From positions 1-64,000 of the forward strand of contig NZ_JAQRFK010000002.1 in assembly GCF_028598745.1 (NCBI RefSeq): 64,000 bases of DNA, read 5' to 3'. Shown piece after piece: positions 1 to 8,445 of the stretch. Within the stretch, counting starts at the first letter, position 1. Each line of letters opens with the position of its first letter. Below the pieces are notes generated by a model that did not search any database, was not told the origin of the DNA, and worked only from the letters and a program-made list of their open reading frames with translations. This stretch comes from Xenorhabdus sp. IM139775. Lineage in GTDB: Bacteria > Pseudomonadota > Gammaproteobacteria > Enterobacterales > Enterobacteriaceae. The position numbers and the translations under genes are program-made.

Positions 1-570
1 AGGCGCGGGGTTATATTCAGCTCTCCCTGTAGCTATTGCATATCGCCACACTTCTCCACAGCGTTGGCGAACTTTTTGGAGTTTTACTGCCGCTCCTCGA
101 TCATGCAACTTTGATAAAACAGCCATCAATTCCATTGGCTTAATCTCAACAATCGGTCTGTTGCCTATGTAGGGAAAAACATCTTTTTCAAATGTTTCCA
201 TCATTTCTATTGCGTAGGAAGCTGCCCATCTGTCTTTTCGTTTTTCGTACCACTCCCATGCTATATTTTTGAAGGTATTTTCTATCAGGTTTGCGGCAGA
301 TATCTTTTCAGCTTTTCTAACTTCACTGGGATTGATTCCATTAGCAACTAATTTTCTGGCTTCGTTACGTTTGGTTCTGGCTTCAGTGAGTGTGATTACC
401 GGGTAAGTACCTAATGAGATCATTTTAGTTTTACCCGCAAATTGATAACGATAGCGCCAGCCTTTGGAACCATTGGTATCAATCAATAAAGATAGCCCGT
501 TGCCATCCGCCAATGTATAGGCTTTTTCCTTTGGTTTGGCTCGCTTTATTGCCAAATCTGTCAGCTTCAT
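1..570 (-). CDS. P4-type tyrosine integrase, N-terminal part (3' end outside window)
   Basis: Site-specific recombinase of the P4/phage integrase family, expected to insert and excise a genomic island. The visible 190 residues begin MKLTDLAIKRAKP and carry the arm-binding domain typical of these enzymes (DGNGLSLLI, GWRYRYQFAGK, SLGTYPVITLTEAR at about residues 23-65), followed by the start of the core-binding domain (WEWYEKRKDRWAASYA). The catalytic R-H-R-Y domain lies beyond the left edge, so integrity cannot be judged. It sits where recC would be expected next to ppdC in E. coli, so an island has probably entered the recC-ppdC interval. No tRNA is visible beside it. Confidence 0.9.
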   Translation of the reverse strand, partial: MKLTDLAIKRAKPKEKAYTLADGNGLSLLIDTNGSKGWRYRYQFAGKTKMISLGTYPVITLTEARTKRNEARKLVANGINPSEVRKAEKISAANLIENTFKNIAWEWYEKRKDRWAASYAIEMMETFEKDVFPYIGNRPIVEIKPMELMAVLSKLHDRGAAVKLQKVRQRCGEVWRYAIATGRAEYNPAP

Positions 571-585
571 AAATCACCAATAATG

Positions 586-633
586 TTGTATAGAAAAATC
601 ACACAGGGAAACTCTATACAAAACACTATACAA
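586..633. repeat. three 8-bp CTATACAA repeats upstream of the integrase
   Basis: CTATACAA occurs at 614-621 and 626-633 (12 bp apart, about one helical turn) and inverted as TTGTATAG at 586-593, all between the integrase start at 570 and ppdC. The spacing suggests sites for an excisionase, the integrase arm domain or a repressor, but this is inference from position and repetition only. Confidence 0.4.
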
Positions 634-706
634 TAAATTGTAGATATTTAGGAAGATGGTAATGGACTTCAAAAGAATAAAATAAAAGCAATTATTTGAT
701 TTTATT

Positions 707-1135
707 TTAATTAATTGATAGGAATGGACTATAATGGATATTGGTTATATTCTTCCCACTGGCACAAAACCAACGTTCTAATTTACTGGGTTTATTGTAA
801 TGTACTGTCAGCTTAATCGTTACTTGATAGCATCCCCAAGCGTGAAATTTTCGCTGAAATTCCATTTTCCCGCCCTGCGGTATCGCTTCTCCTTCCTTTT
901 TCTGCAAATCAATCTGGCCTGCCAGACGTTCGTATTGTTCTAACTGGTCATGGGCATATCGCACCGCCTTAAGCTGCCCCCAATAGTGTTGGAAATTGGC
1001 TGACAATGCCTGATGGTAACGCATTAAACCCAATAAAGAGATCGCAAATACCGCAGACGCAACCATGACTTCGGGCAAACTCATGCCCTTCTGGCGTCCT
1101 TGCCGCCCAAATAAGCTAAATATTTTCATCAACAA
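707..1135 (-). CDS. ppdC: PpdC, prepilin peptidase-dependent minor pseudopilin
   Basis: Type IV pilin-like protein of 142 aa. After a short basic leader it has the class III signal GMSLPEVMVASAVFAISLL, with prepilin peptidase cleavage after the Gly and the conserved Glu at +5, followed by one hydrophobic helix. The family makes minor pseudopilins that prime type IV pilus-like or competence-type filaments in the inner membrane. It is the last gene of ppdA-ppdB-ygdB-ppdC and overlaps ygdB by 7 bp. Sequence similarity to E. coli PpdC beyond the N-terminus is weak, so the name rests on the signal plus the conserved gene order. Confidence 0.8.
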   Translation of the reverse strand: MLMKIFSLFGRQGRQKGMSLPEVMVASAVFAISLLGLMRYHQALSANFQHYWGQLKAVRYAHDQLEQYERLAGQIDLQKKEGEAIPQGGKMEFQRKFHAWGCYQVTIKLTVHYNKPSKLERWFCASGKNITNIHYSPFLSIN

Positions 1136-1584
1136 AATTCAGCCTGAGAGACAGGACAAAAATCCAGCCAACCACTGTCAATAGGGATCAGTTCACCAGA
1201 AATAAGTGTATCTTGATTTAAGGGTTTCATCTGTTTCATCCATTGATAAAGTTCAAGTTTTTCGCCTGATGTGAATTGAGCAATCCCTTTTAATAAGAAA
1301 AGATTGCCTGAATAGTGCTTGAGGCAACTGGTCAGGTGAAATTCCGTTTGTTGCAGACAAGACCAAGCCCCAGCTTCCTGCTGACGGACCGGCCATGATT
1401 GCGCCTTTCCCCATACCAGTGATGATTCAGCCCTCCCAAAAGCCTGCAAATAATTTTGTTCATCCATCATCATAAGCATCGCGCTTTCCTGTTGATAATG
1501 GAGCGCTTTCAACATCATCAAACTCAGTGCCAATAGCATCATTATCGATACCAGCAGAATATTTCCCTGTTGCTTATCCGCCAT
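1129..1584 (-). CDS. ygdB: YgdB, DUF2509 family pseudopilin-associated protein
   Basis: Small protein of the YgdB family, always encoded among the ppd pseudopilin genes and probably the PilX-like member of the set. I place the start at MADKQQGN (1584) rather than at an upstream in-frame ATG at 1653, because this leaves only an 11-bp overlap with ppdB and matches the E. coli length (151 aa). A hydrophobic helix follows (NILLVSIMMLLALSLMML), and the tail GWLDFCPVSQAEFC matches the conserved GWSDFCP ending of E. coli YgdB. No classical G/xxxxE prepilin motif is present, as in its homologues. Confidence 0.8.
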   Translation of the reverse strand: MADKQQGNILLVSIMMLLALSLMMLKALHYQQESAMLMMMDEQNYLQAFGRAESSLVWGKAQSWPVRQQEAGAWSCLQQTEFHLTSCLKHYSGNLFLLKGIAQFTSGEKLELYQWMKQMKPLNQDTLISGELIPIDSGWLDFCPVSQAEFC

Positions 1585-2215
1585 AGGTTTTTCCTGATAT
1601 CGCTTTTTCCCTGATATTGCGCAGCCGGATTGTCGCTTGATAGCGATATACAATCGATGGGGATTTCAACCAATGGGCATCAAGAGACAATGTGATAAAA
1701 ATTATCCCGCTTTTTGCCCGTGACTTCTCAAGATGAAAGCGATCAATCACAATCTCTTTGGGATCAAATAACCTTTCCCAACCATTTTCCTGACAATCTC
1801 CCGTCCCTCTTTTCCACTCAAGGAGACGGTTATTTAAGCGATAACCAAAAAATTCAGCGTCAATATGATCAGGTTTTTCCCATCGATGATTTAAATTGAG
1901 ATCAAAAGCGACAATAAAACAGGAATTAACAGCTTCCGTATTTTTATTTTGAATGATCAATGGCTCACCTTTGCACTGTTCCCTGTCCCGGCAATAACCT
2001 GCCCGCCGGATATCTTTCTCCATCAAATGGGCGGTTCTATCCACCAAATAATGCAGTCTATATTTTCGGTAGAGATCGAGAACTTGCCCTGACAGAACCG
2101 GATAGGTTTTCGTCATGGCAACAAAAATCACGCTACTGATTAACAGAGCCACCATGATTTCCAACAAGGAAAATCCTTCCTGTTTTGGTTTGAAATAAAA
2201 ACGAGTCGGCGTCAC
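1574..2215 (-). CDS. ppdB: PpdB, PulJ/GspJ-like minor pseudopilin
   Basis: Minor pseudopilin of 213 aa. It has the prepilin motif QEGFSLLEIMVALLISSVIF near residue 13, with Gly-Phe at the cleavage site and Glu at +5, then a Cys-containing soluble domain (GYCRDREQC) as in PilW/GspJ-like proteins. It overlaps ppdA by 4 bp upstream and ygdB downstream, consistent with one polycistronic mRNA. Predicted role: component of the priming complex at the base of a type IV-like filament. Confidence 0.85.
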   Translation of the reverse strand: MTPTRFYFKPKQEGFSLLEIMVALLISSVIFVAMTKTYPVLSGQVLDLYRKYRLHYLVDRTAHLMEKDIRRAGYCRDREQCKGEPLIIQNKNTEAVNSCFIVAFDLNLNHRWEKPDHIDAEFFGYRLNNRLLEWKRGTGDCQENGWERLFDPKEIVIDRFHLEKSRAKSGIIFITLSLDAHWLKSPSIVYRYQATIRLRNIREKAISGKTYGG

Positions 2216-2721
2216 GGGTTTTTTATTCCCTCACAATGAGGAAGCGGGTTAATGGTATTGCTGCATGTCCTGATCCTCCCACGCCCTGAAATGACGACAC
2301 TAATTTCACCCGCCGGATTTGCCAAGGTGAAACTGGCAGGCATTGCGGTATTTCTGATACCATAAAAATCAATGCGATCAGTCGTGGAAAAGGATAAAAA
2401 CACCTCTTCATGAGGAGAAGTCACCCGTTCCCCATCCCCTTCATCGCAAGCCGCTATTTTAGTTATCGACGATACCAAACACCAAGACTGCCCTATCACT
2501 AGCCACAAGGTACGATCCTGATTTAAATAGTTTGCCAAAGCCTGCTGCCTTTCCATAAAAGACAGCACATTATGCACCGCTGATTGCAAATGCAGACGGC
2601 TTTGGTATTTCCCCCAATGGTACAATCCCCAAGACAAGCTAATCGAAATAATGAGCATCGCTACCAGTAACTCCAATAATGTAAATCCATTTTGCTGGTG
2701 AATACATTTATATTCCATCAT
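2212..2721 (-). CDS. ppdA: PpdA, GspH-like minor pseudopilin
   Basis: First gene of the ppd operon (169 aa). The N-terminal signal QNGFTLLELLVAMLIISISL is a textbook prepilin peptidase site, and the remainder is a GspH/FimT-like soluble domain with two Cys pairs. In E. coli ppdA follows thyA directly; here a three-gene AT-rich island separates them. The ppd genes would be transcribed from a promoter in the 2722-3095 gap. Confidence 0.85.
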   Translation of the reverse strand: MMEYKCIHQQNGFTLLELLVAMLIISISLSWGLYHWGKYQSRLHLQSAVHNVLSFMERQQALANYLNQDRTLWLVIGQSWCLVSSITKIAACDEGDGERVTSPHEEVFLSFSTTDRIDFYGIRNTAMPASFTLANPAGEISVVISGRGRIRTCSNTINPLPHCEGIKNP

Positions 2722-3095
2722 TCCCTGACTTCTCTATCCTGTCCGATGTTGTTCAAGAGAAATATCTACGATTAGAAACCAAATAAACAGGGCCATAGTT
2801 TAATTATGCGAAGAGGTTTGAAGAAAAGACAGGGATTTTGTTTTTTTACATTTTAATTGCGTGATAGCTCACAAAATAAAATCAAGGTTTTAATAGTGAA
2901 AATAAAAAAGAGCAGAACAATAGTCCGCCCTTTAATTTCTTCATCTAAATCAGCACATAGCTTTATTTATTTAAATTAAACTTTCCCATCATAAATTAAA
3001 TGCACATTATCTTTATTGACATATTAAGAAAGAAAAATCTTAAATAAACATTAAAAAATCATTACATAATCAGAGGAATTTGATTAAGGAAAAAT
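2722..3095. other. AT-rich intergenic region between the ppd operon and the oxygenase island
   Basis: About 370 bp with no convincing ORF on either strand. It should contain the ppdA promoter near 2722-2800 and it contains a terminator-like hairpin for the oxygenase gene at 2904-2930. The strong AT bias continues into the island, so the right end of the acquired segment probably lies within this stretch. No flanking direct repeat was recognised. Confidence 0.6.
2904..2930 (-). terminator. Rho-independent terminator downstream of the oxygenase gene
   Basis: On the minus strand the RNA reads GGGCGGA-CUAUUGU-UCUGCUC followed by six U residues. The 7-bp stem includes two G-U pairs. It lies about 165 nt past the stop of the 3096-4775 gene and would end the island transcript. 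Confidence 0.6.
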
Positions 3096-4775
3096 CTAAA
3101 TTATAAATCGTGTATTAATAACCCGAGGTTCCTCAAGGATATCAGGAATTGCCTGCTTAATATTCGTTAACACACAAGTTCGCAATAACCATCTATCATA
3201 GCCATCATAACGCGGTATAAACTCGGTACGACCATGCACGCATCGATTATTATCAATGATAAGCAAGTCTCCTGCTTCGAGGGCAACCCAATATTTATGT
3301 TTGTTAGCAATCTTTTTGAGTTTATCAAGGACAAGTTCTGCCTCAGCATTAAGCCCTTTCATTAAATCTAAGTCATAGATCATATAAGGATCATTAGGAT
3401 TGCCATAAAAAATTGAAGTCAACGGGCCATTACCTTTTACCCCATTGGGACTACCATAGGAATAGTCAATTCCTGTTACAAAAAGTGGTTCAAACAATAT
3501 TTGAATTTCCCTAAGAGATAAATCGAGCAGCATCATCTTAGCGCTTGATGTAAACGTTTTCGCCATTTTTTCATGATCTTGACGCAAACAATATAATAAA
3601 ACGTAATCACATATTAATGGATGAAAAGCAATTTCAGTATGAAAATCAAGCTCTTTCTTCGAACTTTCCGATGACAATAGGAACTCTTTTTTGATATTTG
3701 GAACCAAGTTTTGGAATATATTGCCATTTTTTTCCTGTGAATACCCAACAGCATAACCGAGAAATTCCGAAATCATGGCTAACCACAATTCACCATAAAA
3801 GTTCCCTCGATCGGGATAATTCAACGCATGTGATGGAGTTGGCGGTAAAGCATTCTCAAAACTCAAGCCCTTTAATAAAAATACACCATAATCATTACCA
3901 TAGTTTTTAAAATGATATAAATTCTCTATGATTTCTTGGTTAAGGTAAATTATACGTTTAAAACTTTCAGAAAGGAATTTATCCAGATGATTATAAGGGC
4001 TGTATTGCACATCATCATAGAATCCTTTTTTAATTAACTCATCGTTATTCACATAAGTAATATGATTTCCTTTTATTTTAGATAAATCAGAGGTAGTCTC
4101 TGATTCTTTATACTCCATTACACTATTAGAAAATTTTATTCTTGGATCTAAATGGCGTTCTTTGTAATCTCCGCCAATAATATCCCCAATGATTTTCTTC
4201 AAAAAAATCTCATTATCATATTTTGCAAAATAGAAAGAAGAATAGGTATTCAATAAACCAAGATAGTAGAATCTCCTATTGCTCTCCTCTTTTTTCAATC
4301 CAATAACAAAATTGTCGTATTTTATAAATTCCTGCCATCCTTTATAATCAACAAAGTGCCTAACATAATTACCATGCAAATAGAATTCATCTCCTGCGTA
4401 AACTATTTTCATTTCTCCATTAAGCTGATTTAAATAATTAAATTCTTTATGTTTAAACTCTATATACTTAGCAGTAATGTCTTTGCTTACAGTGTGAATT
4501 TCTTCATGGGCGTAAATTTCCGACAAAGAAAATATAATAGATAACTTTGGTTGTTCCTCCAGATTATTTTGTGATATATCATTAGTTGTAAGCAATATGT
4601 CAATATTACTCAGTTCATTTCCTTTTGATATATAATCATATATATTACACAAATTAAAATAATAATACTTAAAAAAATTAATTATATTATTAAATGAATT
4701 CTTTGCAATATTATTTTCTCCTAATTCTTTATAAAAAGAGTCATCATATACAATAATTAAATCTCTACCTTTCAT
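3096..4775 (-). CDS. TauD/clavaminate-synthase-like Fe(II)/2-oxoglutarate oxygenase with an extra N-terminal domain
   Basis: Predicted non-haem iron oxygenase of 559 aa that likely hydroxylates or desaturates an amino acid. The C-terminal half (about 270-559) resembles the VioC/AsnO group: H379-T-E381 and distal H514 form the HxE...H iron triad, and Arg528 in YDGYDRWLLRT, 14 residues after the distal His, is placed like the 2-oxoglutarate-binding Arg of VioC. The PRYDGYDRWL signature is typical of the group. Residues 1-260 are unlike anything I recognise and make the protein much longer than the usual 330-360 aa. The gene is very AT-rich compared with ppd and thyA, which suggests horizontal transfer. 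Substrate is unknown; free amino acid or carrier-bound aminoacyl are both possible. Confidence 0.8.
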   Translation of the reverse strand: MKGRDLIIVYDDSFYKELGENNIAKNSFNNIINFFKYYYFNLCNIYDYISKGNELSNIDILLTTNDISQNNLEEQPKLSIIFSLSEIYAHEEIHTVSKDITAKYIEFKHKEFNYLNQLNGEMKIVYAGDEFYLHGNYVRHFVDYKGWQEFIKYDNFVIGLKKEESNRRFYYLGLLNTYSSFYFAKYDNEIFLKKIIGDIIGGDYKERHLDPRIKFSNSVMEYKESETTSDLSKIKGNHITYVNNDELIKKGFYDDVQYSPYNHLDKFLSESFKRIIYLNQEIIENLYHFKNYGNDYGVFLLKGLSFENALPPTPSHALNYPDRGNFYGELWLAMISEFLGYAVGYSQEKNGNIFQNLVPNIKKEFLLSSESSKKELDFHTEIAFHPLICDYVLLYCLRQDHEKMAKTFTSSAKMMLLDLSLREIQILFEPLFVTGIDYSYGSPNGVKGNGPLTSIFYGNPNDPYMIYDLDLMKGLNAEAELVLDKLKKIANKHKYWVALEAGDLLIIDNNRCVHGRTEFIPRYDGYDRWLLRTCVLTNIKQAIPDILEEPRVINTRFII

Positions 4776-4887
4776 TACCTAACCTCATATATTAAAATAT
4801 AATAACAGCATCAATTGATTTTATATTGATGCCACATGACGCTATAGATAAATTTGGACAGAAATAATATGCCTTGGTGAAAAAACC

Positions 4888-5529
4888 TCACATAAAAACA
4901 GCACCTATTAACATAATAAATCCAAATAAAAGCAAAAAAACATTAGTTATAGATTCAATAATAATTTGGGATTTACCTTTCAAAAATACACGCTGAATAT
5001 AAGACAGAGCATAAACAAATATAATCCACCAAAAGATCCCAATGATAATGTCAATCATACCAAGTATGATAACTTGTCTAAGAGGAGGTAGTGATGGGTT
5101 AATAAATTGAGGCAAAATACTGATAAAAAATATGGCTACTTTAGGGTTAAATACATTAGCCAATAGCCCAATTAAAAAAGGATTTCTTTTTTTCTTAATT
5201 ATATCTGGTGAAACAGTAACTGACAGTTGTTGATTTTTATTGAGATAAATCTCTCTTAACCCCGAACTTCCCAGATAAACAAGATAAAAGGCGCCGATAA
5301 TTTGCAATATATTGAACGCTGTTTTCGATGTTGCCAGAATAACTGTAGCACCTAATGATCCTAAAACAAGATGAAAAAACAACCCTGATTGCACGCCAAA
5401 TGCAGTGACAATCCCTTCTCTTTTACTCTTAAATACGCCTTTACTGATAACAGCCCAATCAGGGCCAGGAGTCAGGTAAGAGAGCAACGCCAATAGAATA
5501 AATACAGACATCAATTCAAAACTGATCAT
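4888..5529 (-). CDS. LysE/RhtB family amino acid exporter
   Basis: Inner-membrane efflux protein of 213 aa with about six hydrophobic segments. The family hallmark YLTPGPDWAVISKG is at about residues 18-32, followed by G..SG and the second half-repeat NPKVAIFFISILPQF. LysE/RhtB proteins export amino acids such as lysine, threonine or homoserine lactone. It lies 6 bp downstream of the AlaX-like gene and 112 bp upstream of the oxygenase, on the same strand, so it is the likely exit route for the product of that enzyme. Confidence 0.9.
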   Translation of the reverse strand: MISFELMSVFILLALLSYLTPGPDWAVISKGVFKSKREGIVTAFGVQSGLFFHLVLGSLGATVILATSKTAFNILQIIGAFYLVYLGSSGLREIYLNKNQQLSVTVSPDIIKKKRNPFLIGLLANVFNPKVAIFFISILPQFINPSLPPLRQVIILGMIDIIIGIFWWIIFVYALSYIQRVFLKGKSQIIIESITNVFLLLFGFIMLIGAVFM

Positions 5530-5535
5530 ATTTTA

Positions 5536-6414
5536 TTATCTCAAATCACAATGTGTTATGATTACAATATATTCATCACTTTCCCCAGGGTTTATTTCCA
5601 CCTTGACATCCTTGATTTCTGCTGTACTTCTTATATGGGTTCCACCACACGGAATAACAACAGGGTGATTTTCTACTATACTTTTCCATAATCGTAAATC
5701 TTGAATATTTTTTGATGTATATTCAACCTGTATTTCACTCCCTGTTGCAAGCCAATTTTTCAGCGTGAGATTTATTTCTTCACTGGCTTTGTCAAGGTTT
5801 TCCATAAATGAAGATTTATCAAACCCTTTTTTCTTGATCGATTTACCAAACCTATATATATCTATTGATTTTAACTCAGAAATTGATGATTTAAATATTG
5901 CTGCCTTATCCAAGTTAAAATGCCCTAGGCTATCCGTTTCATAATCTTTATTCCAATATTTATTAGCCGACTTGTTTAAGGCTAAAGACATAAAGTGTGC
6001 CATGCTATGCGCGGCACTGATTTTATGTCTGGTTTCAGCATCAACAGATAATTTAACTTTTTCACCTATGATAGATTGATCTTCCACACCGTTTAATGAT
6101 GCTAAATAGTGTGCTGGAATAAGTTTATCTTCTGCCTTTAATTTATTAGGTATATTCTGGTCAATATAAATCTGTCCGTCAATGATAGCCGCCGTATAAG
6201 TCTTAATAATATTTAATTCATGGTGATTAAAGGTGATAACACCCCTATCACTTTTTTGATCTCTCCATTTATAATTTTTGGGATAAAAAGGGCTATTGTC
6301 TGTAATAACAATATACCCATTACTATATCTGAATAGATCAATGACCACTGCATCAAGACTTAATTGCCCAGTTATAAAAGATGATTCAATGACTGAATTA
6401 TTTAACATATCCAC
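5536..6414 (-). CDS. AlaX-like trans-editing aminoacyl-tRNA deacylase
   Basis: Stand-alone editing protein of the AlaRS/ThrRS second additional domain family, 292 aa. The zinc ligands are all present: H136-SMA-H140 and C256-GGT-H260 (HxxxH...CxxxH). The N-terminal part (about 15-105) resembles the small beta-barrel preceding the editing domain in AlaX-M/L proteins. Such proteins hydrolyse mischarged tRNA, classically Ser- or Gly-tRNA(Ala) and, in some producers, tRNA loaded with an unusual Thr analogue. As first gene of an oxygenase/exporter operon it probably provides self-protection against a misincorporated amino acid; that role is inferred from context. Confidence 0.85.
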   Translation of the reverse strand: MDMLNNSVIESSFITGQLSLDAVVIDLFRYSNGYIVITDNSPFYPKNYKWRDQKSDRGVITFNHHELNIIKTYTAAIIDGQIYIDQNIPNKLKAEDKLIPAHYLASLNGVEDQSIIGEKVKLSVDAETRHKISAAHSMAHFMSLALNKSANKYWNKDYETDSLGHFNLDKAAIFKSSISELKSIDIYRFGKSIKKKGFDKSSFMENLDKASEEINLTLKNWLATGSEIQVEYTSKNIQDLRLWKSIVENHPVVIPCGGTHIRSTAEIKDVKVEINPGESDEYIVIITHCDLR

Positions 6415-6540
6415 CTCACCTACTGTTGATGTTATAAACAGTCAATCTACTTGTTGATTAAAAAATGTCAAGTTCTCGCGGGATGAATTTTCAGTTCGAA
6501 ATATGATTAATGGAATGAATAATTGATGCGGCTAAATATA

Positions 6541-6570
6541 TTTTCCATCCCCAAATTTGGGGATGGAAAA
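6541..6570. terminator. 30-bp perfect palindrome at the end of thyA
   Basis: TTTTCCATCCCC-AAATTT-GGGGATGGAAAA is a perfect 30-bp palindrome just past the thyA stop (6577) and upstream of the AlaX-like gene. It can fold as a 12-bp stem in either transcript. There is no clean U-tract on the 3' side, so it could be a weak terminator or an mRNA-stabilising hairpin. Confidence 0.55.
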
Positions 6571-6576
6571 AGAGGA

Positions 6577-7371
6577 TTAAATCGCAACCGGGGCTTTAAT
6601 ACCGGGATGCGGATCATAATCCACAATCTCAAAGTCTTCGAAGCGATAATCAAACAGTGAGTCTGGTTTCCGCTTAATCACTAACTGAGGTAATGCGCGC
6701 GGTTCACGGCTTAATTGAAGTTTGGTCTGTTCCAAATGATTGTTGTAAAGATGAGTATCACCACCCGTCCAGACAAAATCACCCACTTCAAGATCACACT
6801 GCTGGGCCATCATATGCACCAATAACGCATAGCTGGCGATGTTGAATGGCAAGCCTAAAAACACGTCACAAGAGCGCTGGTAAAGCTGGCAGGAAAGTTT
6901 ACCGCCGGCGACGTAGAACTGGAAAAAAGCATGGCATGGCGCCAATGCCATTTTATCCAACTCCCCAACGTTCCATGCGGAAACGATGATCCGACGTGAA
7001 TCAGGATCACTTTTCAACTGCTCAATAACCTGCGTCAATTGATCGATTTGACGACCATCCGCAGCGCCCCACGCACGCCATTGCTTACCATAAACCGGCC
7101 CCAAGTCGCCATTTTCGTCAGCCCATTCATCCCAAATGGACACGCCATTATCATGCAGGTATTGGGTATTGGTATCGCCATGTAAGAACCAAAGCAATTC
7201 ATGGATAATCGAGCGAATATGACAACGCTTGGTGGTGACCAGTGGGAAGCCTTCTTGCAAATTGAAACGCATCTGATGACCAAAGATAGAGAGTGTTCCC
7301 GTTCCTGTACGGTCATCTTTTGCTGTGCCCTCTTTCAGCACTTTTTCCATTAAATCCAGATACTGTTTCAT
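6577..7371 (-). CDS. thyA: Thymidylate synthase
   Basis: Converts dUMP and methylenetetrahydrofolate to dTMP and dihydrofolate in the cytoplasm. The 264-aa length is identical to E. coli ThyA. The nucleophile Cys146 lies in [12 protein letters not shown], and [11 protein letters not shown] near residue 21, [13 protein letters not shown] near 123 and the C-terminal APVAI are conserved. The start codon overlaps the lgt stop by 4 bp, giving translational coupling as in E. coli. Confidence 0.99.
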   Translation of the reverse strand: MKQYLDLMEKVLKEGTAKDDRTGTGTLSIFGHQMRFNLQEGFPLVTTKRCHIRSIIHELLWFLHGDTNTQYLHDNGVSIWDEWADENGDLGPVYGKQWRAWGAADGRQIDQLTQVIEQLKSDPDSRRIIVSAWNVGELDKMALAPCHAFFQFYVAGGKLSCQLYQRSCDVFLGLPFNIASYALLVHMMAQQCDLEVGDFVWTGGDTHLYNNHLEQTKLQLSREPRALPQLVIKRKPDSLFDYRFEDFEIVDYDPHPGIKAPVAI

Positions 7372-8258
7372 TTTGCCTCTTGTACCTTGTTATTACGAGT
7401 TTTGTTGCCGGGGCATTTATATGCCCATATCATCATCAGTATCCCCGCCAGAATCATCGGGATAGACAGTATTTGCCCCATACTGATTCCTTCAAACAGC
7501 CCAAGTTGTGCGTCAGGTTGGCGGAAAAATTCGACGATGATGCGAAATGCACCGTAACCAATCAGGAATAAGCCTGAAACGCTCCCCATCGGACGCGGTT
7601 TACGGATAAATAAATTGAGGATGATAAATAATACAATGCCTTCAAGCACCATTTCATATAACTGTGAGGGATGGCGGGGCAGGACACCGTATTTTTCCAG
7701 AATGGGCCACAGCGAAGGATTGGCGCTGGCGATGGCAATATCTTCACTGCGGGAACCGGGAAATAACATTGCCCACGGTGTATCCAGCGTAACCCGCCCC
7801 CATAATTCGCCATTGATAAAGTTACCGATACGCCCCATGCCCAAACCAAAAGGCACTAATGGCGCGACAAAATCCGCGACCTGTAAGAAATGGCGCTTGG
7901 TGCGGCGGGAAAACCACCACATGGCGCAAACAACGCCGACCAACCCGCCGTGGAAAGACATTCCCCCATCCCAAACTTTAAACAGATAGAGAGGGTTATC
8001 CAGGAACATCGGGAGATTATAAAACAGTACATAACCGAGGCGTCCACCGACGAAAACCCCGACAAACCCTGCGTACAGCAAGTTCTCAACTTCGGTTTTG
8101 TCCCAACCACTGTTTGGTTTTGCTGCACGGCGATTTGCCATCCACATGGCAAAAACAAAACCAACCAGATACATAAAACCATACCAATGGAGGGATACAG
8201 GCCCGATTGAAAAGATGACTGGGTCAATATTAGGAAATGCCAGATAAATAGTGCTCAT
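7368..8258 (-). CDS. lgt: Prolipoprotein diacylglyceryl transferase
   Basis: Inner-membrane enzyme that transfers diacylglycerol from phosphatidylglycerol to the lipobox Cys of prolipoproteins, the first step in lipoprotein maturation. The 296-aa protein has the expected seven membrane segments, the HGGLVGV motif with the essential His, and the Lgt signature [14 protein letters not shown]. It is directly upstream of thyA. Confidence 0.98.
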   Translation of the reverse strand: MSTIYLAFPNIDPVIFSIGPVSLHWYGFMYLVGFVFAMWMANRRAAKPNSGWDKTEVENLLYAGFVGVFVGGRLGYVLFYNLPMFLDNPLYLFKVWDGGMSFHGGLVGVVCAMWWFSRRTKRHFLQVADFVAPLVPFGLGMGRIGNFINGELWGRVTLDTPWAMLFPGSRSEDIAIASANPSLWPILEKYGVLPRHPSQLYEMVLEGIVLFIILNLFIRKPRPMGSVSGLFLIGYGAFRIIVEFFRQPDAQLGLFEGISMGQILSIPMILAGILMMIWAYKCPGNKTRNNKVQEAK

Positions 8259-8445
8259 CGTTCCCCACTAAAAATCATGTTGTGTGAATGAATGATATTG
8301 TGAATAAATGATCTTGTGCGAATAAATTATATGACTTGAATAAGTTAAGACAAATAATCGCGGATAATAACACAGGCAGGGGATTTGCTCCCACCACTAA
8401 ACGGCAAGTGGTTGCAAGCATGAAGATGCTGAAAGTTGAAAGAGG

